From Kiritimatiellia bacterium (GTDB taxonomy: Bacteria > Verrucomicrobiota > Kiritimatiellia > RFP12 > UBA1067), in contig JAEDKA010000076.1 in NCBI GenBank assembly GCA_016296065.1, positions 1-11,283 of the forward strand: a DNA stretch of 11,283 nt, read 5' to 3'. Made by a program: the position numbers and the translations under genes. Position 1 is the first letter of the stretch. Every line of letters begins with the position of its first letter. The notes below the pieces were generated by a model. It was not told the DNA's origin and did no database searches. It saw only the letters and a program-made list of their open reading frames with translations. Of the stretch, positions 1 through 7,401 are shown piece by piece.

Positions 1-26
1 ATGAAGCCAACAGGATTCCGCCGAAC
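1..26. repeat. Terminal direct repeat, left copy
   Basis: These 26 bases are identical, in the same orientation, to the last 26 bases of the window (11258-11283). The repeat lies inside intron-like structured RNA at both ends. It could be the overlap of a circular molecule or the shared part of two copies of a multicopy intron. Whether identity extends beyond 26 bases cannot be seen because the window stops there. Confidence 0.97.
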
Positions 27-210
27 TGGCTTGGGCGGATGAAACTCGGCGGGGCCGACCGCTATATCGCGCGCGCCACGCCAATAGACGTCGGTCTGCG
101 TATGGTGGACATCTCTGGAGGACTCTTTTCACGAACAACGACGAGAAACGCAGGTTCTGGTCGGTAGGAGATGTCGGAGCGGCGACTCTTGTAACGAAAA
201 ATTTACATAA
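1..210 (+). ncRNA. Structured RNA resembling a group II intron core (fragment)
   Basis: No convincing reading frame crosses this stretch; the ATG at position 1 runs only 13 codons. Several complementary segments are visible: CCGCCGA (18-24) with TCGGCGG (46-52), a perfect 7-bp stem, and CCGAC (55-59) with GTCGG (90-94). The unpaired GGATGAAAC between the arms of the first stem recalls domain I of bacterial group II introns; that comparison is from memory, not from an alignment. It has the same orientation as the reverse transcriptase at the right end and shares its first 26 bases with the window end. I looked for a domain V hairpin (GAGC start, GAAA-type loop, GGTTC end) and found none, so this is at most a partial ribozyme. 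The exact 3' boundary is unknown; it lies upstream of the kinase promoter near 225-255. Confidence 0.45.
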
Positions 211-224
211 TACTCCAATTGTGG

Positions 225-262
225 GATGACGGTTGTGAGGCAAATGGTGTATAATACTTACA
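225..262 (+). promoter_or_regulatory. Candidate promoter of the two-component operon
   Basis: A perfect TATAAT lies at 250-255. A weak -35 match, ATGACG at 225-230 (4 of 6 positions of TTGACA), sits 19 bp upstream, so recognition would rely mainly on the -10 box. A start 6-8 bases after the -10 box falls almost on the kinase ATG at 263, which would make the message leaderless or nearly so. No Shine-Dalgarno sequence is seen before that ATG, in agreement with this. Confidence 0.5.
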
Positions 263-1747
263 ATGACAATGGGAACATTTTCTTTTGAGGCACTGCGCAT
301 TCTCGGACAGGTGCGTTGTTTCCGGCGGATTCTGCTGCGCCGGTTCCTGCCGTTTGCCGCAGTTGTTTTGCCGCTGCCCACCGCGGTTCGGGCGGCCGCG
401 GAGTCGTCGGAGATCGAGACGAACGTCGTCGGCATTGTGACTGCAATCTCGCCGCACGAGCGAATCGTGTATCTTCGCGCGGACGACGGCTCGGCGTGGC
501 GCGGAGATTTCTGGTATTCGACGTTTCCGCACAATCTCGCACGGGGCGACCGGCTTTCCATGCGCGGCAGGTTTCGCGTGAAGGGCGATCCCCGTCCGCG
601 TCTTGTAGACGCCGCGCCGGTTTCCATCGAGAAAGGCGCGGCCGCACCTCCGGAAGCCGAGAAGACGTCGCTTGCAGAACTCTGCAGTCATCCGTCGATG
701 CGTGCCGGGGCGCGCGACTGGTGGGGAGTTCGCATAGCGACGGCCGGGCGCATTGTAGATATCAACCGCCGCGACATGTGGGCGCAGATACTCCTGAAAG
801 AAGAGGGCGGCGCGCATCTGCAAGCGTTTTTCCTGAAACCCTACGACCAGCCTCTCGATGTGGATTTTCAAATCGGCGCCGAGGTGCGCGTTACGGGAAT
901 AGCGCTCTATTCGCCAGAGCAGGACGAAATCGACGGGCATGTCGTCCGCATCAATAATCCGCTCGTCTACGTCGAGAATCCGGACGATTTCGATTTTGTG
1001 AATCCGGCGCCGTGGTGGACGGCGCAACGCCTTGCGATCGCGCTGGCAATCGTTCTTGCCATTCTCGCGGTCGTGTCGTCCTGGGCGGTTCTCCAGCGGC
1101 GCAAGCGACTCGAGGAGAGGAGGATTTCCGACGCGCTCGGCCGCGAGAGGCTTCGTCTGGCCGGGGAGCTCCACGACAACTTCCAGCAGCTTCTCGCCGG
1201 ATGCGTGTTCCGTCTCGGAGCGGCCGAACAGCTGACCAATCCGGACGACACGGCGGTCCTTTCCGAGCTCGCCAAGCTTGGCGCGTTGCTCAACCACGCC
1301 CAGAACGACCTTCGCGCCGCGCTCTGGGGAATGCGTGAGGAGGCCGAGGGTCCGACTGCGATTTCAGCGCTCCTCAAGTATGCGGCCGACCGCATGCCGC
1401 ATTGGCAGGGGAAGGTGTTTTTCAAAACAGTCGGCGAAGAGCGGGCGCTGACACGGCGCTATTCGGGACTTCTGCTCTTGATATTGCAGGAGTCGATAGC
1501 CAATGCGTTGAAGCATGGACGCGCTCAGCGGATTGATGTGACAATCGTTTTTGCGAAACGTTTTTCAGAGCTTTCCGTGAAAGACGACGGAATCGGTTTT
1601 GACGCGGCGGGCTACAGCGCCGACAACGCGTACGGCCTTGGCATCTTGAGCATGCGCAATCGCGTCGAATCGGTTGGCGGCGGCTTCAGGATCGTCAGCT
1701 CGCCCGGCTGCGGAACGGAAGTAAAAGTGAAAGTGAGGAACGTATGA
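263..1747 (+). CDS. NarL-type sensor histidine kinase with periplasmic tandem OB-fold-like sensor
   Basis: This inner-membrane kinase should phosphorylate the response regulator encoded next to it. The 494-residue product has an N-terminal hydrophobic segment (about residues 22-46, a signal peptide or membrane anchor). A periplasmic region of about 200 residues follows with two similar beta-rich modules (about 53-124 and 152-236), each with a pattern like V-x-G-x-V followed by G-D/A-x-V/L, as in OB folds. A membrane helix spans about 256-277. The HisKA_3 dimerisation helix carries the phosphoacceptor His304 in GELHDNFQQLL. The ATPase domain has its N box around Asn414 (ILQESIANALKH), G1 at 441-446 (DDGIGF) and G2 at 457-460 (YGLG). 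All catalytic boxes look intact. ATG 263 gives the longest frame; ATG 269 or GTG 311 (residue 17) are alternatives, since no ribosome binding site decides it. The stop overlaps the next start (ATGA at 1744-1747). The ligand is unknown; a carbohydrate signal is only suggested by the downstream genes. Confidence 0.93.
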   Translation: MTMGTFSFEALRILGQVRCFRRILLRRFLPFAAVVLPLPTAVRAAAESSEIETNVVGIVTAISPHERIVYLRADDGSAWRGDFWYSTFPHNLARGDRLSMRGRFRVKGDPRPRLVDAAPVSIEKGAAAPPEAEKTSLAELCSHPSMRAGARDWWGVRIATAGRIVDINRRDMWAQILLKEEGGAHLQAFFLKPYDQPLDVDFQIGAEVRVTGIALYSPEQDEIDGHVVRINNPLVYVENPDDFDFVNPAPWWTAQRLAIALAIVLAILAVVSSWAVLQRRKRLEERRISDALGRERLRLAGELHDNFQQLLAGCVFRLGAAEQLTNPDDTAVLSELAKLGALLNHAQNDLRAALWGMREEAEGPTAISALLKYAADRMPHWQGKVFFKTVGEERALTRRYSGLLLLILQESIANALKHGRAQRIDVTIVFAKRFSELSVKDDGIGFDAAGYSADNAYGLGILSMRNRVESVGGGFRIVSSPGCGTEVKVKVRNV

Positions 1748-2343
1748 CCAAAGTATTGATAGTCGATGACCATCCGGTCGTAAGGGACGGCATGGCGAGT
1801 ATGCTGAACGCCGGCGGAGGGTTTGAAGTCGCAACAGCGAGCGACGGGGAGAGGGCGATTGATTTCTGCATGAATAGAGGCGAGCCTGATATCGTTGTGA
1901 TGGATGTCTCGATGCCGAAGATGAACGGCTTTGAGACGATAGCGCGATTGAAGCGTTTCTTTCCGCAGATAAAGGTTCTGTTTGTGACTGGCATGCCGTT
2001 GAGGGTGGATGAAGAAAAAGCGCGTGCGGCGGGAGCCGCCGGGTATCTCGCAAAAACGGTTCCTTGGCGGCGGATGGTGGCGGCATTGAAAGTCATCGCT
2101 TCAGGCGAGGGCGGCTTTGTCTGCGACACGTTCGACGAAGAGACAAAACTCCTCTCAAGCCGTGAAAAGGAGGTCCTTGAATGGATGGCGCAGGGCAAAA
2201 CACGCGATGAGATCGGCATCATGCTTTCGATTTCTCCGCAGACGGTCAAGTCGCACGCGCAGGCGCTCATGCGCAAGCTCGACGCCACAAACAACGCTTC
2301 TGCGATATCGCGCGCCTATGAGCTCGGAATCCTTCGCGCGTAG
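1744..2343 (+). CDS. LuxR/NarL-family response regulator
   Basis: This cytoplasmic DNA-binding regulator of 199 residues is the partner of the overlapping kinase gene. The receiver domain (about 1-120) has acidic residues Asp8 and Asp9, phosphoacceptor Asp54 (VVMDVSMP), switch Thr82 and conserved Lys104. A C-terminal LuxR-type helix-turn-helix covers about 137-197 (LSSREKEVLEWMAQGKT, then ISPQTVKSH in the recognition helix). Length and order are those of a complete NarL/FixJ regulator. Its ATG overlaps the kinase stop by four bases, with GAGG at 1735-1738, indicating translational coupling. It is followed after 13 bases by the lyase gene, so it is transcribed together with an enzyme. It may bind upstream of 263, or at the palindrome at 4082-4099; neither is shown by the sequence. 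Confidence 0.95.
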   Translation: MTKVLIVDDHPVVRDGMASMLNAGGGFEVATASDGERAIDFCMNRGEPDIVVMDVSMPKMNGFETIARLKRFFPQIKVLFVTGMPLRVDEEKARAAGAAGYLAKTVPWRRMVAALKVIASGEGGFVCDTFDEETKLLSSREKEVLEWMAQGKTRDEIGIMLSISPQTVKSHAQALMRKLDATNNASAISRAYELGILRA

Positions 2344-2356
2344 AGGAGGCTGGGAG

Positions 2357-4096
2357 ATGAAGTTTTGCACAGTGAATGCGCTAGCGCTCGCCGCGGTTTT
2401 CGCCGTTGCATGCGTGTTTGGTTCGCCCGTGCAGGACGGGCGCGGGTTTATTCATCCAGGCGCCATCCACACGTCGGACGACTTCGCCCGGATCAAGCGC
2501 CAGCTCCAGCGCAAAGATCCTTCCGTGACGGCGGCGTGGGAAGCGCTATGCCGCGACAATCTTGCGCAGGCCGACAAAAGATGCAGAGCGTTCGAGCGCG
2601 TCGAACGGGGACCCGGCTCCTGGAACTACATCCCCAGCGCGCAGGCCGCCGCGTGCATCTACATGAACGCCCTTCGCTGGAAGATTTCCGGAAGCGAAGA
2701 ACATGCGCGAAATGCCGTGCGCAATTTGATGGAATGGGTGGAGGTGAACAAAGGCAGCGGCGGCGGGGAGCGTCCGCTAGCCAATCTCGTCGGCGGACAG
2801 TTCGCGCAGGGTGCGGAACTCCTGCGCGACTATCCGGGTTGGAGCGTGGAAGATCGCCAGAAGTGCAGGCGCTGGCTTCTCGAATGGTGGTATCCGCCCG
2901 CGGTGGAGTTCCTACGCTGGCACAACGGGCAATGGTTGAATGCGGACAGCTGGTGGGGATACCGGCCGGGCGCGTTCTGGAGCAACTGGTCGCTTGTCAA
3001 TGCCTACGCGCTCGTTTCAATAGGAATATTTTGTGACGACGTGTATGTGTACAATCTCGGGCTTAGCTACATCAAGTATGACCAGGTCCATGGTTTCACT
3101 CGTTGTTGCGGAAAGAAGAATTGCGAGAGGTGCGATTGCACCGAAGCAGCAGCTGCGGCCGGATATTGTTTTGAACCGGCCGCGGAAGATGTGCCGTTTA
3201 TCTACAACGACGGAATCATGTGCTTTTGGGGATTCCTCTTTCCTGTTCTCCATAAGGATACGAGAGGTCCTTACGGAACGCTTTCGCAGATGCAGGAGTC
3301 GGGAAGAGATCAAGGGCATTGCCTCATGTCCATCGCGCTTGCGTCCGACATAGCGCAATGCGCATACAATCAAGGCGACGACCTCTTCGCGTATATGGGG
3401 CACAGGCTCGCCGCCGGCGCGGAGTTTGTCGCGGCGTACAACTACGCCGGTGCGGACGATCTTCCATGGACCGAATACCGCTATGCGGACAGGATGCATC
3501 CATTCGGTGAGAAGGAGACATGGCGCCAGACGGGTCCAAGCGCACAATCGCGAGGCGGGGTGCGCCCAATCTGGCAGCGAATCGTCGGCCATTACGAAGG
3601 CGTCAAAGGCGTCGCGATGAAGTATTCGCGAATGGGAGTGGAGGCTCAAGGGCCGGGAGACTTCGGCGGACGCGGAGGCGTGACGGGATACTACGACCAG
3701 CTTGGATACACCGTGCTCACCTGCACGCCCGAGCGTCTTTGCCCGCCGCAGAAGCGTCCGACGGAATTGCGCGGCGCGATGAAGATTGCAGGCTCCAAGG
3801 CAATCGCACGAAACGACCTCGGCGGCACGGTCAATGACAGATGGGAGAAATACAAGAGCAATGCCGTTGCAAAGGGGACGGAAATCGCCCTGATGCCTTT
3901 GCTCCCCAAAGGAGAAAAAGACACCGGCAAATGGGCGTGGAACACGGGCGAGAAGACGCGGGGCGTAAAGATTCGCGCAAGCCGGAGTTTCGTCTATCGA
4001 GTCGAATACACGAACGCAAGAGGCGTCAAGAGCGCACAGTGTTTCCCGATAGCCGTCCAGGGCGATTCGTCCGAACCGCCTATCCTACAAAAGTAG
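2357..4096 (+). CDS. Secreted alginate-lyase-superfamily (alpha/alpha toroid) polysaccharide lyase
   Basis: The 579-residue product probably cleaves a uronic-acid-containing polysaccharide by beta-elimination outside the cytoplasm. The start is fixed by GAGGAGG at 2343-2349, 7 bases before ATG 2357; the open frame reaches further upstream but only as a shadow of the regulator gene. A signal peptide covers about residues 1-22. The mature protein begins with HPGAIHTSDDFARIK, an opening typical of PF05426-like lyases. A tryptophan-rich stretch (about 193-212) and ESGRDQGH (314-321), whose Arg and His are plausible active-site residues, match family motifs that I recognise by eye. The last 80 residues look like a small beta domain (YRVEYTNARGVKSAQCF). 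An unusual cysteine cluster lies at 250-271. The PL family number and the substrate cannot be assigned; PL5/PL38-like relatives act on alginate or glucuronan. A heparinase-type toroid lyase is the main alternative. Confidence 0.83.
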   Translation: MKFCTVNALALAAVFAVACVFGSPVQDGRGFIHPGAIHTSDDFARIKRQLQRKDPSVTAAWEALCRDNLAQADKRCRAFERVERGPGSWNYIPSAQAAACIYMNALRWKISGSEEHARNAVRNLMEWVEVNKGSGGGERPLANLVGGQFAQGAELLRDYPGWSVEDRQKCRRWLLEWWYPPAVEFLRWHNGQWLNADSWWGYRPGAFWSNWSLVNAYALVSIGIFCDDVYVYNLGLSYIKYDQVHGFTRCCGKKNCERCDCTEAAAAAGYCFEPAAEDVPFIYNDGIMCFWGFLFPVLHKDTRGPYGTLSQMQESGRDQGHCLMSIALASDIAQCAYNQGDDLFAYMGHRLAAGAEFVAAYNYAGADDLPWTEYRYADRMHPFGEKETWRQTGPSAQSRGGVRPIWQRIVGHYEGVKGVAMKYSRMGVEAQGPGDFGGRGGVTGYYDQLGYTVLTCTPERLCPPQKRPTELRGAMKIAGSKAIARNDLGGTVNDRWEKYKSNAVAKGTEIALMPLLPKGEKDTGKWAWNTGEKTRGVKIRASRSFVYRVEYTNARGVKSAQCFPIAVQGDSSEPPILQK

Positions 4097-4099
4097 GAT
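4082..4099. promoter_or_regulatory. Perfect palindrome overlapping the lyase stop codon (operator or short terminator)
   Basis: ATCCTACAAAAGTAGGAT is a perfect 7-bp inverted repeat with an AAAA loop. It contains the lyase stop codon TAG (4094-4096). No T-run follows, so it does not look like a standard intrinsic terminator, and the stem is short and AT-rich. It lies directly before the candidate -35 box at 4101-4106, a position suited to an operator that controls the beta-helix gene. Confidence 0.5.
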
Positions 4100-4100
4100 G

Positions 4101-4127
4101 TTGCGAAGTGCGACAATTTGGTAGAAT
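4101..4127 (+). promoter_or_regulatory. Candidate promoter of the beta-helix/fucosidase pair
   Basis: TAGAAT at 4122-4127 resembles a -10 box. TTGCGA at 4101-4106 is a possible -35 box, but the spacing is only 15 bp. Together with the preceding palindrome and the strong ribosome binding site downstream, this makes an independent start for the second half of the cassette plausible. Confidence 0.35.
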
Positions 4128-4167
4128 ATGGATTGAAATTCGTAGCCGGAGAAGTCCGTGCCAACTG

Positions 4168-4174
4168 AAAGGAG
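4168..4174 (+). promoter_or_regulatory. Ribosome binding site that fixes the beta-helix start
   Basis: AAAGGAG ends 8 bases before ATG 4183. The reading frame is open for 114 codons further upstream (from 3841), but that part overlaps the lyase gene and carries no signal peptide. This site therefore decides for ATG 4183. Confidence 0.85.
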
Positions 4175-4182
4175 AGAACGCC

Positions 4183-7100
4183 ATGTTCAAATATGCCAAA
4201 TTCGCAATCGCGGCTGCGGCGGTAGTCGCCGTTTCATGCGCCATTGCTGACACGACCTGGACCGGCAGCGGCGGCGACACGCTCTGGGCGAATGCCGCCA
4301 ACTGGAGCGGAACAGTGCCAAGCGGAGGCAATTCGGTTTCCGGCATCCTGAAATTCCCTGGCGGACTGGACGGCAGCAAACTTCTGGCGACATTTGCCGA
4401 TGCATATTCCTTCTCGACGACAGACATCATCCGCTTCGACGCCGGAACGGAGGAAGCCCCCCTTGTCTTCAGGGCGAGCGATTCTTCGTGCGGTTTCTCC
4501 AATACAGGCTCCAAGAACTTCTACATCGCGCACGATGCATCGACTTCCGCATTCGTGGTCCTCGACGGAGGAACATACGATTTCAAAACGGAAATCCACC
4601 TCGGGCAGAACGACAATTCCGTCGGCACGCTTGTCCTCACGAATGGCGCGAATGCAACGAGCGGACAGGTGTTCCCCGGTCATTACGGGCAAGGGCATCT
4701 TTTCGTCGAAAAAGGATGTTTCCTGTATTCGACCGCAGATCTCACATTTGGCCGCAACAACCACAGCGCCGTCGCTTATGATGTGCCATCGACAGTCACG
4801 ATACGCGGCGGCAGCGTTTCCTCGCAAAAACTCTGGATGCCCTATAACGACAACGGTGCCGTCCGCAAGGCGAAAATGATCATCATGGACGGCGGCTCCT
4901 ATACGAACCGTGCGTCCGACTGCAACATTGCCCGCAATATAAACGCCGAAGGCGAACTTATTGTCAGCGGCGAAGGAAGCCTGTTCCAAAACAACGGCTC
5001 GCAGTTGTATATCGCAGCCGGCAATACGTCAAAAGCAACCATCCTGGTGGAAAATGGCGGCGCCGTCGAAAGTCCGGCGAATATCAATCTCGGATACGGG
5101 ACCGGTTCTCAAGCCGCCGCGACTGTCAACAACGGCAAATTCAACGCCGACGGCAGCGGCGGGCGGCTCTATATCGCCAACGGCGAAAATTCGGTCGCTT
5201 CGCTTACGGTCACGAACGGAAGCTCGGTCGTTGCCAAATATTACGTCCAGATGGGGGTGGGGAGCGGTTCAAAGGCAACTCTTGCGGTCGGGGACGGGAG
5301 CACGGTCAAAACGACCGACACCGGCAGCCACGGACGCCTCCAAATGGGTAGTGGCGCAAATTCCACGTCCGTTCTCACCATCAATGACGGCGGCGTGTTC
5401 CAGACGGCGACTTACGCGGAACTTGCGATGAACGCAAGTTCGACATCGACCGTCAACATCAATGAAGGCGGCGTATTCGCAACGCGATATTTCGCCTCTG
5501 TCAACGGCGCGGCGACAATCAATATCGACGGCGGCACACTCCGCGTTCTCGCCGACAATGCGGCGTTCATCCCTTCGACGGGCATCACGGCGAATATCGG
5601 CGCGAACGGCGCAATCATTGATACGAGCGGCAAGAATATCACGATTCCGGCAGGTTGCTTCGCTCTCGCCGACGGCGTTGCAAGCGCGACAATTTCAAAG
5701 ATCGGAGGCGGCACGCTCACGCTGACAGGAACGCTTGCAAGCGGACTTTCGCTTAAAATCGACGGTGGCACTCTTGCCGACAATGCAGACGTCCGTTCAA
5801 TGCCAATTACAATCGGCGAAGGTGGCGCGATACTTTTCTCGTCAGTCGGCGAAGTCGGGAATTTCTCTGCTGAATATTCCTCGCTGACGGCAGACGGCGC
5901 ATATCCTTTCATAGGCGAGGGCGCGACCGCAGACTCCGCAGCGACGGACGCCGCGCTCTATCTGGACGAAGACGGCAAAACCGTCAAGGCCAAGGCGGAG
6001 AAGGTCGCTTATTACACCGGCAGATGGTATTACAACGGCGCGGCGCAATCTGGAGCTCCGAGCGGCGCCGACTGGACGGTCGTGTTCGCGGCCGATCCCA
6101 GTGCTTCCGCATTCAACAGCAACGATGGCGCCGTGACGTGGGGAGCGGTGATACTCAAGGGCGCGACGGTCAATTTCCGCCAGACCGGCGGCAGTCCGAG
6201 ACTCGTCACAAAGCATATTGGCGGTAGCGGAACCATTTCGCTGATGAGCTACGGAATCATGAACATCTCCGGCGCGGACCTCATCATCGACGAGGGCGTC
6301 ACAATCCTTGCAAAACAGCATGACGACGCAGGGCACAGGATGCGCTGTTTCATCAACAAAAACGGCACCGCCAACATTGCCGTCAACGGCACAATCGAGG
6401 TTTACAACTACGCCGATGCCGATCTTGACGATACGACGCATTCCACGGACGGCTCGATCCATATCGAATGCACGGCGACTCTGGCGGGCCCCGTTGTCGG
6501 CAACGGCGAGGTACGGATCATGAATGCGCACTCGCCCGTCATCAACGGCGACTGGAGCAAGTTCACGGGAACTCTCAACAAGACAACCTACAACAACAAT
6601 CTCGTGTTCGCCTGCCCGGAGGCGGTTTCGTCCAACGCGACATATAACATCGTCGGCGATGTGCATTACGCAGGGGCGGATGGTTCGACCGTGCGGTTCG
6701 GTGCGCTCAATTTGACGAAGAGCAACTATTGCGTCTTCTATGTTCCGGCGACGGACGGCTATACGTGCACGATCGAAGTCGGCGCGAACGGCAAGGACAT
6801 GACCTTCGGCGAAAACTATTTCTTCGGCCCTGAGGGACTCGCCAATGCCACCTACAAGAATCGCGTCATCCACTTGAAAAAGGTCGGCGCGGGCATATTG
6901 ACCGACCATTCGTACGGAACGCACGATATCGAGGTCGCGGACGGGGCCGTCGTCTTCGGAGAGACCGGAAGCGACGCCAAGAACGCCGCCGCCGAATACG
7001 CGCTCGATGCCGTTGTCGTGCGTGGCGGCGCATCCGTGGGCGGAACGTCCGACCGTGCGATTGCAACGCTGACGCTCGATGCGCTCGCCGGCATCTACGG

Positions 7101-7401
7101 GAGCCTTGCCGCCGTCTCGTCGCTCAATGTCGCGAACAATGTCGATCTTTCCGGACATCCCGTCGTCCTTTCCGAGGCGGATGTTGCGACGCTTGCGCAA
7201 GCAGACGGAACTGGCACGAAGCTGTATCCGCTCTTCCAATTCGCGGAAGGGTCCGCAGGGACGCTTTCCGGCGTGCCGGACGCGGGCGAAGGTGGTTTTC
7301 CGGCGGCGTTGCCGCCTGCAAGTTGGAAGCCGGTTTTCGCCGACGGCGTGGCCGCGCTTCGTTATTTCTCCAACGCAGGACTTGTAATTATCATAAAATG
7401 A
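4183..7401 (+). CDS. Large secreted beta-helix protein with autotransporter-associated-type repeats
   Basis: The 1072-residue extracellular protein is low in charge and rich in Gly, Ala, Asn, Thr and Ser. A clear signal peptide covers residues 1-22 (cut before DTTWTG). The mature N-terminus carries the TWTGSGGDTLWANAANW opening (about 25-41), common in PATR-type beta-helix proteins. Residues about 147-456 form about 12 imperfect rungs of 22-32 residues, many ending in a strand followed by GG or NG (for example ATLAVGDGS, SVLTINDGG, STVNINEGG). GGGTLTLTGTL (about 507-517) is a textbook autotransporter-associated strand repeat. A second beta-rich region runs to the end (LRYFSNAGLVIIIK). No C-terminal beta-barrel, LPXTG or PEP-CTERM signal is seen, so the mode of surface attachment is unknown. 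Adhesin, substrate-binding scaffold or beta-helix lyase are all possible; no catalytic residues were recognised. The stop overlaps the next start. Confidence 0.85.
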   Translation: MFKYAKFAIAAAAVVAVSCAIADTTWTGSGGDTLWANAANWSGTVPSGGNSVSGILKFPGGLDGSKLLATFADAYSFSTTDIIRFDAGTEEAPLVFRASDSSCGFSNTGSKNFYIAHDASTSAFVVLDGGTYDFKTEIHLGQNDNSVGTLVLTNGANATSGQVFPGHYGQGHLFVEKGCFLYSTADLTFGRNNHSAVAYDVPSTVTIRGGSVSSQKLWMPYNDNGAVRKAKMIIMDGGSYTNRASDCNIARNINAEGELIVSGEGSLFQNNGSQLYIAAGNTSKATILVENGGAVESPANINLGYGTGSQAAATVNNGKFNADGSGGRLYIANGENSVASLTVTNGSSVVAKYYVQMGVGSGSKATLAVGDGSTVKTTDTGSHGRLQMGSGANSTSVLTINDGGVFQTATYAELAMNASSTSTVNINEGGVFATRYFASVNGAATINIDGGTLRVLADNAAFIPSTGITANIGANGAIIDTSGKNITIPAGCFALADGVASATISKIGGGTLTLTGTLASGLSLKIDGGTLADNADVRSMPITIGEGGAILFSSVGEVGNFSAEYSSLTADGAYPFIGEGATADSAATDAALYLDEDGKTVKAKAEKVAYYTGRWYYNGAAQSGAPSGADWTVVFAADPSASAFNSNDGAVTWGAVILKGATVNFRQTGGSPRLVTKHIGGSGTISLMSYGIMNISGADLIIDEGVTILAKQHDDAGHRMRCFINKNGTANIAVNGTIEVYNYADADLDDTTHSTDGSIHIECTATLAGPVVGNGEVRIMNAHSPVINGDWSKFTGTLNKTTYNNNLVFACPEAVSSNATYNIVGDVHYAGADGSTVRFGALNLTKSNYCVFYVPATDGYTCTIEVGANGKDMTFGENYFFGPEGLANATYKNRVIHLKKVGAGILTDHSYGTHDIEVADGAVVFGETGSDAKNAAAEYALDAVVVRGGASVGGTSDRAIATLTLDALAGIYGSLAAVSSLNVANNVDLSGHPVVLSEADVATLAQADGTGTKLYPLFQFAEGSAGTLSGVPDAGEGGFPAALPPASWKPVFADGVAALRYFSNAGLVIIIK
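4621..5550 (+). repeat. Ladder of about 12 beta-helix rungs in the protein
   Basis: The encoded protein repeats a module of roughly 26 residues with a strand such as LTVTNGSS, LAVGDGST, LTINDGGV, VNINEGGV or INIDGGTL, followed by a turn and a second strand such as LYIAAGN, INLGYGT, YVQMGVG or LQMGSGA. The DNA copies are strongly diverged, so this is an old protein-level repeat rather than a recent tandem duplication. Confidence 0.75.

Noticed and set aside
1..262. Group II intron domain V
   Set aside because: No 34-base hairpin with a GAGC start, GAAA-type loop and GGTTC end was found, including in 10080-10254 and 11077-11283.
203..1297. Long open frame of 364 codons on the minus strand
   Set aside because: It lies opposite the well-supported kinase, is rich in Arg and Pro, matches no family I recognise and has no ribosome binding site. 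It is a by-product of GC-rich codon use.
2117..2356. Upstream extension of the lyase reading frame
   Set aside because: It overlaps the regulator's DNA-binding domain in another frame; GAGGAGG and the signal peptide mark ATG 2357.
3841..4182. Upstream extension of the beta-helix reading frame
   Set aside because: It overlaps the lyase gene, is Arg-rich and lacks a signal peptide, while AAAGGAG and a clean signal peptide mark ATG 4183.
4621..5550. CRISPR or DNA tandem repeat
   Set aside because: The periodicity is at protein level only; the DNA units are diverged and vary in length.
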